Positions 48,294 through 56,120 of a DNA stretch of 64,000 nt are shown here, in pieces (positions within the stretch are counted from its first letter, which is position 1; every line of letters starts with the position of its first letter). Under the pieces are notes generated by a model that was given only the letters and a program-made list of their open reading frames with translations, ran no database searches and was not told the DNA's origin. Origin of the DNA: Nocardioides flavus (ex Wang et al. 2016) (lineage in GTDB: Bacteria > Actinomycetota > Actinomycetes > Propionibacteriales > Nocardioidaceae); the NCBI RefSeq assembly GCF_014653115.1, contig NZ_BNAD01000005.1:186001-250000 (forward strand). The letters run 5' to 3'. The position numbers were made by a program, and so were the translations under genes.

Positions 48294-49093
48294 AGGGGTT
48301 CTCCCAGGTAGGCGGTCTGCACCGTCGGATCGGCCATGACGGTGTCGGGCTCGTCGCAGGCGAGCAGCGACCCGTGGTGCATGACGGCGATGCGGTCGGC
48401 GAGGCCGAGGATCAGGTCCATGCGGTGCTCGACCATGACGATCGTCGTGCCCCGGGCGTGGATCCGTCCGATGAGGTCGATGACGGGCGGCAGGTCGTCG
48501 GCACCCATACCGGCGGTGGGCTCGTCGAGGAGCAGGACGCGTGGCTCGCCGGCGATCGCGATCGCCAGGTCGAGCTTGCGCTTGTTGCCGTGCGAGAGGT
48601 TGGCGGCCGTCTCCGTCGCCCGGTCCGCCAGGCCCACCGTCTCCAGCGCCTCCTCGGCGCGACGCACCGCCTCGTCGCCGCGCCCGATGCGTCCGAGCAG
48701 CCGTGCCGATCCGCCGAGGTGGGCCCGGGCGGCGAGGCGTACGTTCTCCAGGACGCTCAGGTGCGTGAAGAGGCTGGTCACCTGGAAGCTGCGGGCCATG
48801 CCGCGCCTCGCGCGCTGGGCGGGCGTGAGGCGGGTGACGTCGTCCCCGGCGAGCTCGATGCTGCCCGACGTCGGCCGGTAGAGGCCGGTGAGGAGGTTGA
48901 ACAGCGTCGTCTTGCCGGCACCGTTGGGCCCGATCACCGCGAGGAACTCGCCCTGCCGGACGTCGAGGTCGACGTCGGAGACGATGCGGACCCCGCCCAC
49001 GGCGAAGCCGAGCCCGGAGGTCCGCATCACCGGGCGGCCCGCGGGGGCCGGCACGGCCGGCCCCCGCAGGTCGTGCGTGTCGACGCTGCTCAT
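48290..49093 (-). CDS. livG: ABC transporter ATP-binding protein LivG
   Basis: A 267-residue ATPase: Walker A IGPNGAGKTTLFNLLTGLY, LSHGNKRKLDLAIAIA signature and LLLDEPTAGMG. RBS TGAGGA upstream; ATG 49093 has the better spacing, and GTG 49096 is one codon longer. The start is 11 bp from the binding-protein stop. Confidence 0.94.
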   Translation of the reverse strand: MSSVDTHDLRGPAVPAPAGRPVMRTSGLGFAVGGVRIVSDVDLDVRQGEFLAVIGPNGAGKTTLFNLLTGLYRPTSGSIELAGDDVTRLTPAQRARRGMARSFQVTSLFTHLSVLENVRLAARAHLGGSARLLGRIGRGDEAVRRAEEALETVGLADRATETAANLSHGNKRKLDLAIAIAGEPRVLLLDEPTAGMGADDLPPVIDLIGRIHARGTTIVMVEHRMDLILGLADRIAVMHHGSLLACDEPDTVMADPTVQTAYLGEPL

Positions 49094-49104
49094 CACTCGT
49101 GTCC

Positions 49105-50313
49105 TCAGCCCGCGGTCGGCGGCGCGATGTCGGCCGGGTCGAGGGTGTCGGCCAGCTCAGGGGTGAGGCTGCCGATCTCGCCGGACAGGGTGGCGGTGAA
49201 CATCGGCTGGATGAGGGCGTGGTCGTCCTCGCGGACCTGCTGCTCGCCCTTGGGGCCGGTGAACTCCCAGCCCTCGAGGGCGTCGACCATCGCCTCGACG
49301 TCCTCTCCGCCCTCTGCGACCGCCTGCACGACCATCTGGGCGGCGACGAAGCCGTCGTTGTGGAAGATGTCGGCCTCCACGCCCTCCTCCTCGAGGTAGG
49401 CGACGAGCGCCTGGTTGGCCTCGGTGTCGCTGGCCTCCGCGAAGTAGTGGGACAGGAAGTCGATCTTCTGCGCGGCCGGACCGAAGCTGTCGAAGGAGGC
49501 GCGGTCAGCCAGGCCGGTCACGACGGTGGTGCCGTCGAAGACGCCCTGCTGGGACAGCGACTGCCACATCGCGTTGGTGGTCTCGCCGGCCCACGCCACG
49601 AAGACCAGGTCGGGCTGCTCGTCGACGACCTGGCGGGCGAACGGGGTGAAGTCGCTGGTCTCGACCGGCGAGAGCACCGGGACCACCTCGGCGCCCTGGC
49701 CCTCTCCGAGCACGGCCTCGACGGCGGCCACGTTGGCCTGGCCGAACTCGTAGTCCTGGGCGAAGACGACGACCTTCTTGCCCTCGAGGTCGCCCACGAG
49801 GCTCGCCGAGGTCATCACGTCCTGGTAGGTCTGACGCCCCGAGCGGAAGGTGTAGTCGTTGATGCCGGTGATGCCGTCGGTGGCCGCGGCGCCCGAGATG
49901 TAGAGGAACTGGTTCTGCTCGGCCAGCGGGGCGACCTGCACTGCGACGCCGGAGGAGACCGGGCCGGTGATGATCTGCGTGCCGTCGCCGACCATCGACG
50001 TGACGGCGGCCGTGGCCTTCGCGGGGTCGGTGCCGTCGTCGGCGTACTCGATCTCTAGCGCGCGGCCGTCGACCTCGCCCGTGCCGTCGGTGGCGTAGTC
50101 GATCCCTGCCTCGAAGCCCTCCTTGAACTGCTTGCCGTAGGCGGACAGCAGACCGCTCTGGGAGGTCACGACGCCGACCTTGACGGCGCCTTCACCGCCC
50201 TCGGCGCCGCTGCCGGCGGTGGAGTCCTCCGCGGCACAGGCGCTCGCGACCAGCGCGAGGCCGGCGGCGACGACGCCGATCCGGCCGGACGTGACGATGG
50301 GGCTCTGGGGCAT
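49105..50313 (-). CDS. ABC transporter substrate-binding lipoprotein (LivK type)
   Basis: A 402-residue periplasmic-binding-fold (type 1) lipoprotein: signal with lipobox VASAC (about residue 26), VKVGVVTSQSGLLSAYGKQFKEGFEAG, IITGPVSSGVAVQVAPLAE. First gene of a nine-gene operon. RBS GAGGAGG before ATG 50313. It captures the substrate outside the cell; relatives in catabolic operons bind aromatic or aliphatic acids as well as amino acids. Confidence 0.93.
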   Translation of the reverse strand: MPQSPIVTSGRIGVVAAGLALVASACAAEDSTAGSGAEGGEGAVKVGVVTSQSGLLSAYGKQFKEGFEAGIDYATDGTGEVDGRALEIEYADDGTDPAKATAAVTSMVGDGTQIITGPVSSGVAVQVAPLAEQNQFLYISGAAATDGITGINDYTFRSGRQTYQDVMTSASLVGDLEGKKVVVFAQDYEFGQANVAAVEAVLGEGQGAEVVPVLSPVETSDFTPFARQVVDEQPDLVFVAWAGETTNAMWQSLSQQGVFDGTTVVTGLADRASFDSFGPAAQKIDFLSHYFAEASDTEANQALVAYLEEEGVEADIFHNDGFVAAQMVVQAVAEGGEDVEAMVDALEGWEFTGPKGEQQVREDDHALIQPMFTATLSGEIGSLTPELADTLDPADIAPPTAG

Positions 50314-50329
50314 GTCATCCTCCTCGGGA

Positions 50330-50346
50330 CCTCTCAACCTGAGAGG
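50330..50346. repeat. Palindrome in the 5' leader of the binding-protein gene
   Basis: CCTCTCA (50330-50336) and TGAGAGG (50340-50346) form a 7-bp hairpin just upstream of the RBS. It may act on translation or be a second operator. The enoyl-CoA hydratase leader does not share it. Confidence 0.5.
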
Positions 50347-50397
50347 TGGTTCATGTCTCATACTTGAGGTCGTACGCGGCTGTGTCAAGCGTCACAG
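50344..50397 (-). promoter_or_regulatory. Promoter/operator of the Liv operon, shared with 56067-56120
   Basis: Minus-strand -35 TTGACA (50388-50383), 17-bp spacer, -10 AAGTAT (50365-50360). Downstream lies the 18-bp AGGTGGTTCATGTCTCAT (plus-strand reading, 50344-50361), identical to the one at 56067-56084. Upstream TGTGTCAAGCGTCACA overlaps the -35 and is also conserved. Confidence 0.75.
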
Positions 50398-50427
50398 CGA
50401 GATTGGCCGCCCGGTCGCGGCCCGGGG

Positions 50428-50841
50428 CTAGGGCGCCGTGATGCCGCCGGCGAGCACGAGGGCCTCGCCCTCGGCGATGACGTCCCCGCCCTCGCCGCGG
50501 CAGGTGGTGACGAGGTAGACCAGGCGCTTGTCCGGCACCACCCGGACGACCTCGACGACAGCTTCCAGCGCCTCCCCCGCGCGAGCTGCCCGCCGCGGTC
50601 GGAGCACCTGCTTGAGGTAGTTGGTGCCCGGGCCGGGCAGGTGCACCCCGAGCAGCGTGGAGAACAGGCCGGCCACCAGCGGCTCGGGGACCTCCGAGCC
50701 GCAGACGTCGCCGCACAGCTGCTCGTGGGCGGCGAGGTCGTCGCGCGTGAAGGTCCGGCGGACGGCATGGGTGCGCCCGACCGCGTCGTCCCACCAGGAC
50801 CGTACGTCCGGGGTCGACCCGGGCGTCGCGTCCGCGCTCAT
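50428..50841 (-). CDS. MaoC-like / FAS1-type dehydratase N-terminal half protein
   Basis: A 137-residue hot-dog-fold protein (WWDDAVGRTHAVRRTFTRDDLAAHEQLCGDV, TLLGVHLPGPGTNYLKQVL) without the catalytic D-x4-H pair. With the next protein, which has it, it would form a two-subunit R-specific enoyl-CoA hydratase or hydroxyacyl dehydratase. ATGA overlap with that gene. Last gene of the second operon. Confidence 0.82.
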   Translation of the reverse strand: MSADATPGSTPDVRSWWDDAVGRTHAVRRTFTRDDLAAHEQLCGDVCGSEVPEPLVAGLFSTLLGVHLPGPGTNYLKQVLRPRRAARAGEALEAVVEVVRVVPDKRLVYLVTTCRGEGGDVIAEGEALVLAGGITAP

Positions 50842-51221
50842 CGCGCCGCCTCCAGCACGCACTCGCCGGTGAGACCGACCGTCCCGTCCTCGTGCACCAC
50901 GCGGGTGCTCCAACGCTCGCGCCCGGTCTCGCCCGCCTGTGGCTCGAGCACCACCCGCACCCGCGCCCCCACGGGCGTGGGGGCGGGGAACATCAGCCGC
51001 TGCTCCACCAGGCGCGCCTGCGGTCGGATCCGACGCAGCTCGGCCCGTACGAGCGAGAAGAGGAACATCCCGTGGGCCACGGGCAGCGCGAACGCGGTGG
51101 TGGCGGCGTAGTCGGGGTCGACATGGATGGGGTTGTCGTCACCGGAGATCGCGGCGAAGCCGTCGAGGTGGGCCTGGGTGACGTCGAGCGCCGGCGACTC
51201 GTGCCACTCCGTGCCGCTCAC
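50838..51221 (-). CDS. MaoC-family (R)-enoyl-CoA hydratase
   Basis: A 127-residue hot-dog hydratase with the catalytic motif SGDDNPIHVDPDYAAT and VAHGMFLFSLV (Asp and His of hydratase 2). It adds water to a trans-2-enoyl-CoA. GTG 51221 overlaps the ligase stop by 4 bp. Confidence 0.9.
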   Translation of the reverse strand: MSGTEWHESPALDVTQAHLDGFAAISGDDNPIHVDPDYAATTAFALPVAHGMFLFSLVRAELRRIRPQARLVEQRLMFPAPTPVGARVRVVLEPQAGETGRERWSTRVVHEDGTVGLTGECVLEAAR

Positions 51222-52732
51222 GACCCCACCCGCTCCGCGCGCAGGACGTGCTTGAGCACCTTGCCGGTCGCCCCGCGCGGCAGCTCGTGGACGACCTCGA
51301 CCGCGGCGGGCACCTTGTAGCCGGCGAGGTGCGCGCGGCAGTGCCGGCGTACGTCCTCTCCGTCGAGCCGGACGCCCGGCTCCACCTCGACCAGGGCACG
51401 GCCCACCTCACCCCAGCGCTCGTCGGGGACCCCGATCACCGCGGCCGACCGCACGCCCGGCAGCCGGAGCAGCACGGCCTCGACTTCGGCGGGATAGACG
51501 TTCTCCCCGCCGGAGATGTACATGTCCTTGACCCGGTCGACGACGTAGTAGAACCCGTCCTCGTCCTGGCGGCCGACGTCGCCGCTGCGCAGCCAGCCCC
51601 CGACGAAGGCGGCCTCGGTCGCCGCGTCGTTGCGCCAGTAGCCCGGCGTGATCCCCGGCCCGCGGAACCAGAGCTCTCCCGACTCCCCCGGCGCGACATC
51701 GCGCCCCTCGGTGTCGACGAGACGTACGTCGACGAAGGGCTGCGGCTTGCCGACCGAGCCGGCCTTGCTGATCGCGTGCTCCTCGTCGAGCAGGAAGACG
51801 GTGGGACCGGTCTCGGTCATGCCCATGCCTTGCCGCACCTGCACGCCGGCCGCGTCGAGCCGTTCGAGGAGCGGCACCGGCATCGCCGCGCCGCCCGCCG
51901 ACCACGAGCGGACACCTGAGAGGTCCGCACCGGCGAAGTCAGGGTGCTCCACGAGCATCTGATAGATCGTCGGGACCCCGAAGAACACGGTCACGCGGTC
52001 CTGGAGCAGGCGCAGCGTCTGCGCCGGGTCGAAGCCCGAGGGGATGACCGCCGTTCCACCGACGAACAGCATCGGCAGGACGTAGAGGTTCCAGCCGCCG
52101 GTGTGGAACTGCGGCAGCACGGAGAGGAACACGTCGTCGGAGGTGATGCCGGCGGCCATGCCGATGTTGAGGTGGTTGACCAGCGCCATGCCGGCGGTCT
52201 GCTCGACGCCCTTCGGCTTCCCGGTCGTGCCCGAGGTGTAGAGCAGGTACCACAGGGCGTCCTCCCCGCGCGGCTCGTGCACGAGCGGAGCCGGGTCCGC
52301 GTCTGCGAGCCGCGCCTCGAAGCCGTCGTCGAGGTCGAGCAGGCGGATGCCGCCACGTGCTCCCGGGACGTTGCGCGTCAGCGCGTGGGCGACCTCGGCG
52401 TGGGCGGCGTCGTGGGCCAGCGCTACGACGTCGGCGTCGACGAGGATGAACTCGAGCTCCGCGGGGGCCAGGCGCCAGTTCAGCGGGACCAGGACGGCGC
52501 CCAGCTTCGCGCAGGCGAAGAGCAGCTCGACCGCCTCGACGCGGTTGTGGGCGAGCGTGGCGACGCGGTCCCCGGCTCGCACGGACCACTCGTCCTGCAG
52601 GAGCCGGGCCAGGCGGCCGGCGCGCGACTCGAGCTCGCCGTAGGTCACCGACCGGTCCCGGTCGGGGTCGACCAGCGCCACCCGGTCGGGGTGGAGCGAG
52701 GCGCGCTTGGCGGTCAGGTCGGGCAGCTGCAT
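51218..52732 (-). CDS. Acyl-CoA synthetase (AMP-forming)
   Basis: A 504-residue ANL-superfamily ligase: P-loop LLYTSGTTGKPKG, MGMTETGPT, GELWFRGPGITPGYW, SGDVGRQDEDGF and catalytic Lys in PRGATGKVLKH. It activates the imported acid to its CoA ester. ATG 52732 (GTG 52735 also possible), 12 bp after the NHL gene stop. Confidence 0.93.
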   Translation of the reverse strand: MQLPDLTAKRASLHPDRVALVDPDRDRSVTYGELESRAGRLARLLQDEWSVRAGDRVATLAHNRVEAVELLFACAKLGAVLVPLNWRLAPAELEFILVDADVVALAHDAAHAEVAHALTRNVPGARGGIRLLDLDDGFEARLADADPAPLVHEPRGEDALWYLLYTSGTTGKPKGVEQTAGMALVNHLNIGMAAGITSDDVFLSVLPQFHTGGWNLYVLPMLFVGGTAVIPSGFDPAQTLRLLQDRVTVFFGVPTIYQMLVEHPDFAGADLSGVRSWSAGGAAMPVPLLERLDAAGVQVRQGMGMTETGPTVFLLDEEHAISKAGSVGKPQPFVDVRLVDTEGRDVAPGESGELWFRGPGITPGYWRNDAATEAAFVGGWLRSGDVGRQDEDGFYYVVDRVKDMYISGGENVYPAEVEAVLLRLPGVRSAAVIGVPDERWGEVGRALVEVEPGVRLDGEDVRRHCRAHLAGYKVPAAVEVVHELPRGATGKVLKHVLRAERVGS

Positions 52733-52744
52733 CACGGGGTCCGT

Positions 52745-55240
52745 TCAGGGTGCGGGCGTCATCGACGCCGTGGTGAACCGGGTGACCCGGTTGCTGATGA
52801 GCGAGTCGGTGAAGATCCGGCCCGTGGAGGAGAAGAGGACGTGCTGGGGGGCGAAGAGACCGCCGTCCAGCGTGCCGAGCGACGGGTCGAGCCAGTAGCC
52901 CTCGAAGGCGGGTCGGATCTGGCCCGAGGCGTCCGGGGCGAGCCCGGCCGGGCTGGAGTACCTGCGCACCACGAAGTTGAAGCCGTCGCCGACGAGCAGC
53001 TTCCCGGAGGCGGGGTCCAGGTCGATCCCGTGGGGCAGGAAGAACTTGTCCGCCGTGATGGTGTCGGGGTGGTCGTAGGTGCCGCCGCCGGCTCCGATCC
53101 GGCCGACGTACGCGCCGGTGTCGGCGCGGAACACGTTGATGCGCTGGTTGCGACGGTCCACGGCGTACACGCGGCCGCCGCCCGCGGCGACGTCCTGGAC
53201 CTGGTCGAAGGTGCCGCTCGCGCCCTGGCCGAAGAAGTTCGGACCGTAGTTCCAGTCGGTCTGGTGGTCCTGCCCCTTGCTCGCGTCGCGACCGCCGGCG
53301 ACCCAGTCGGTCGTGAGCGTGGCGTTGACCCGGTCGTAGGTGAAGCGCCAGAGGTGGTCCGACGAGGTCGTGACGAACACGCCGAGGCGCGACGACGTCT
53401 CCGCGACGACGTCGATCGCGGTCGGCAGGTTGCCGTCGAGGAAGGAGATCGCCGGCTGGGGACGTCCGCCGGTGCGGTAGGTCAGGTTGAAGGTGGTCGC
53501 CAGCGAGCCGCTGCCGGTGTAGAGCCGCAGCGAGGTGTCCGCGACGTAGGGCCACGGCAGCGTCGCGTCCGAGGCGACCAGGGCGGCGACCCGACGGTCG
53601 TCGCCTCCGGCGCCGGTCCGGAACGTGGCCAGTCCGGTGACGCCCCACATCAGCTGCGACCCGGTGAAGCTGCCGAGGCGGGCGCCGTCGGTGGAGTACT
53701 GCTCGATGACCGAGTTGGGGGTGTCGCTGACGAGGATCGTGGCGGGCTGGGTGCCCTGGGCGGGCAGCTCGACGAGGGCCGAGGCGTAGTGCAGCTGGCC
53801 GGGCAGCTCGCGCGGGTGGCCCCAGAACTCGTGGTCGGTCGCCGTGCCGACCCCGTCCGAGACGGAGCAGCGCAGGATGGTGCCGCCCGAGGGGCCTTCC
53901 CAGCACTTCTTGATGCGGTGGTTGCCGGTGTCGCTCACGAGCACGACGGGGGCGTCGTCGTAGAACGTGCCCCAGGCGACCACGTCCTCGGTGACGCGCG
54001 TGCCGTCGGGGCGCAGCAGCGGCACCGCGTCGTTGGGCAGCTGCATGCTCTCGTCCTCGAGACCGGCCGTGGCGGGCGTGCGCATGTCCACCTGGTGCAG
54101 ACCGAGCTTGCCGTAGGCCCACCTCGCGACGGCATCGGCTGACTTCGAGGTCCTGTAGGAGGGCGCGACGCCACTGCCCGCCAGGTTGTCGAAGCGCAGG
54201 ATCCGGCCACCGTAGGTGTCGGCCACGAACAGGTTGCCCTGCGTGTCCACCCGTACGCCTCGCGGTCGCTTGAGGTGCTCGACGCTGCCGCTCGCGGTGA
54301 AGCGACCGAGGATGTCGAGCAGCGTGAGGGTGCCGTTGGTCGCGACCTCGAAGAGCTTGATCCGGTTGTTCCCGTTGTCGGTGACGTAGAGGAATGTCCG
54401 GGTGCCGGTGCGGTACCAGGTCTGGCCCTGGGGGATGCGGAAGCCACTGACCTTCGCCGGGCTGCCGGCGTAGTCGTCGTACGACGTGGAGTCGGTGCCC
54501 CAGTCCTTGTCCTCCCCCGGGAGCACAGGACCGGCGCCGACGTGGCGTCCGGTGGCGTCCGTCGCCCCGACGGTGGTCACGAGGGAGGCCTGCCACGTGG
54601 CCGGGTCGAGGCGGAAGCCCTTGATCCGGTTGTTGAACTCGTCGGAGACGTAGAGCAGGCCCTGCGGCAGGACGGTGAGGTTGCGCGGCAGGGTCAGGTC
54701 CTGCCCGCCGCCGTTGCCCTTCTGCCCGATCGACGTCACGTAGCGGAAGGCATCCGGGTTCGCCGGGTCGGTGCGGAAGAAGTGGATGCGGTGGGTGCCG
54801 ACGTCGTTGACGTAGAGACCGGCCAGCCGGTCGTCGTCGGCCTCGGTCTTGGAGAGGAAGGCGATGCCGAGCGGCGCGGTGATCACCGGGACGCTGCCGT
54901 GCGGGCTGGCCGGGTCGAGGCTGGCGCCGTCGGACTCCAGGGCTCCGACCTGACGACCGTCGAGGTCGAGCACCCGCACGACGTGGTTGCCCACGTCGGC
55001 GACGTAGACGCGGGCCGCCGACGGCGCCCCCGTCATCGTGTCACGGTCGTAGGTCACGGTCGTGGGGCTGGAGAACTGGTAGCGCTGGCGCGGCACCTCG
55101 CCGGTGAGCGACGAGGACCGATCCTCGTCGGCGAAGGCCACGACGCCTGCCGGGGGTGCCGGGTCGGCGACCGCGACGGTCCCCAGCGATCCGACCGTGA
55201 GGAGGGCGGCTCCCGCCGCTGCCACTGCCCTGCGCTTCAT
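52745..55240 (-). CDS. Exported NHL/beta-propeller repeat protein
   Basis: An 831-residue secreted protein: signal peptide MKRRAVAAAGAALLTVGSLG with cleavage near AVA-DP. At least eight NHL-like blades follow (VYVADVGNHVVRVLDLDG, LYVSDEFNNRIKGFRL, LYVTDNGNNRIKLFEV, LFVADTYGGRILRF, VLVSDTGNHRIKKCW, VYAVDRRNQRINVF, LLVGDGFNFVVRRY). It may bind a ligand or polymer at the surface, or act as a lyase or hydrolase. ATGA coupling to the enoyl-CoA hydratase gene is unusual for an exported protein. Confidence 0.88.
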   Translation of the reverse strand: MKRRAVAAAGAALLTVGSLGTVAVADPAPPAGVVAFADEDRSSSLTGEVPRQRYQFSSPTTVTYDRDTMTGAPSAARVYVADVGNHVVRVLDLDGRQVGALESDGASLDPASPHGSVPVITAPLGIAFLSKTEADDDRLAGLYVNDVGTHRIHFFRTDPANPDAFRYVTSIGQKGNGGGQDLTLPRNLTVLPQGLLYVSDEFNNRIKGFRLDPATWQASLVTTVGATDATGRHVGAGPVLPGEDKDWGTDSTSYDDYAGSPAKVSGFRIPQGQTWYRTGTRTFLYVTDNGNNRIKLFEVATNGTLTLLDILGRFTASGSVEHLKRPRGVRVDTQGNLFVADTYGGRILRFDNLAGSGVAPSYRTSKSADAVARWAYGKLGLHQVDMRTPATAGLEDESMQLPNDAVPLLRPDGTRVTEDVVAWGTFYDDAPVVLVSDTGNHRIKKCWEGPSGGTILRCSVSDGVGTATDHEFWGHPRELPGQLHYASALVELPAQGTQPATILVSDTPNSVIEQYSTDGARLGSFTGSQLMWGVTGLATFRTGAGGDDRRVAALVASDATLPWPYVADTSLRLYTGSGSLATTFNLTYRTGGRPQPAISFLDGNLPTAIDVVAETSSRLGVFVTTSSDHLWRFTYDRVNATLTTDWVAGGRDASKGQDHQTDWNYGPNFFGQGASGTFDQVQDVAAGGGRVYAVDRRNQRINVFRADTGAYVGRIGAGGGTYDHPDTITADKFFLPHGIDLDPASGKLLVGDGFNFVVRRYSSPAGLAPDASGQIRPAFEGYWLDPSLGTLDGGLFAPQHVLFSSTGRIFTDSLISNRVTRFTTASMTPAP

Positions 55241-56037
55241 GCCTGCTCCTGTGCTCGGTGGCCGAGGAAGGCCTGCATGCCCGCCCGCGCCTCGTCGGTG
55301 CCGATCTGTGCCACGAACTCCTCGAGCTCGGCGTCGAGCCCTCGGCGTACGTCGTCGAGGTCGCTGCGCATCAGGCGCTTGGTGCGCGTCACAGCCCCCG
55401 GCACCATCCGCGCCAGGTCGCGCGCCACCTCGAGGGCACGGGCCCGTGGATCGTCGGCCGTCTCGTCGACCAGCCCCCACTGCGCAGCGAGGTCGACCTC
55501 GACCGTGCGGTTGGTGAGCTGCCAGGTCGCGGCACGGGCATGGCCGACGCGACGCGGCAGCAGGGCGGTCCATCCGCCGTCGGGCGAGAACCCGACCCGG
55601 ACGTACCACGGCGCGAAGCTCGCCCGGGGACCGGCGACGACGACGTCGGCGGCCAGCACGAGACCGAGCGACCCACCGGTCACGGGACCCTGCACGGCGA
55701 CGACCAGCGGGACGTCGAGCGCGAGGAGGTCGAGCACCGCCTCGTGGAGGACGCCGACGATGCGCCGGGCGTACGTCTCGAGCTCCGTGCCCTCGCGGGA
55801 GGCGAAGGCAGCGACGTCACCGCCGGTGGAGAAGCTGGGTCCGTCCGCCGACAGCACCACGGCGCGCACTCCGGGGTCGGCCGCTACCGTGGCGACCTCC
55901 GTGCGCAGCTGCTCGAGCAGCTCCGGGACGAGTGCGTTGTGGCGTTCGGCGCGCGAGAGCGTGAGGACCGCGACGCCCTCGTGCGACTGTCGGCGGACGA
56001 GGTCATGCCGACCGGGCGCCGAGACGGGTTGTGGCAA
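55237..56037 (-). CDS. Enoyl-CoA hydratase/isomerase family protein
   Basis: A 266-residue crotonase: oxyanion loop AVVLSADGPSFSTGGDVAAF and QGPVTGGSLGLVLAADVVVAG; the second active-site region reads GFSPDGGWTALLPRRVG, with Asp in place of the classic Glu region, as in many isomerase-like members. TTG 56037 is the only suitable start, with GGAAGG eight bases upstream. First gene of the second catabolic operon. Confidence 0.88.
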   Translation of the reverse strand: MPQPVSAPGRHDLVRRQSHEGVAVLTLSRAERHNALVPELLEQLRTEVATVAADPGVRAVVLSADGPSFSTGGDVAAFASREGTELETYARRIVGVLHEAVLDLLALDVPLVVAVQGPVTGGSLGLVLAADVVVAGPRASFAPWYVRVGFSPDGGWTALLPRRVGHARAATWQLTNRTVEVDLAAQWGLVDETADDPRARALEVARDLARMVPGAVTRTKRLMRSDLDDVRRGLDAELEEFVAQIGTDEARAGMQAFLGHRAQEQA

Positions 56038-56066
56038 CGGAGCGCCTTCCGAGATCAGAACATGAC

Positions 56067-56120
56067 AGGTGGTTCATGTCTCATTCTGTGAGTGCGCCGA
56101 CCCTGTGTCAAGAGTCACAC
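56067..56120 (-). promoter_or_regulatory. Promoter/operator of the enoyl-CoA hydratase operon
   Basis: -35 TTGACA (56111-56106), 17-bp spacer, -10 CAGAAT (56088-56083). The same 18-bp element as the Liv promoter occupies the same position (56067-56084), and TGTGTCAAGAGTCACA overlaps the -35. The promoter reaches into the end of the upstream MFS gene. Confidence 0.75.
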
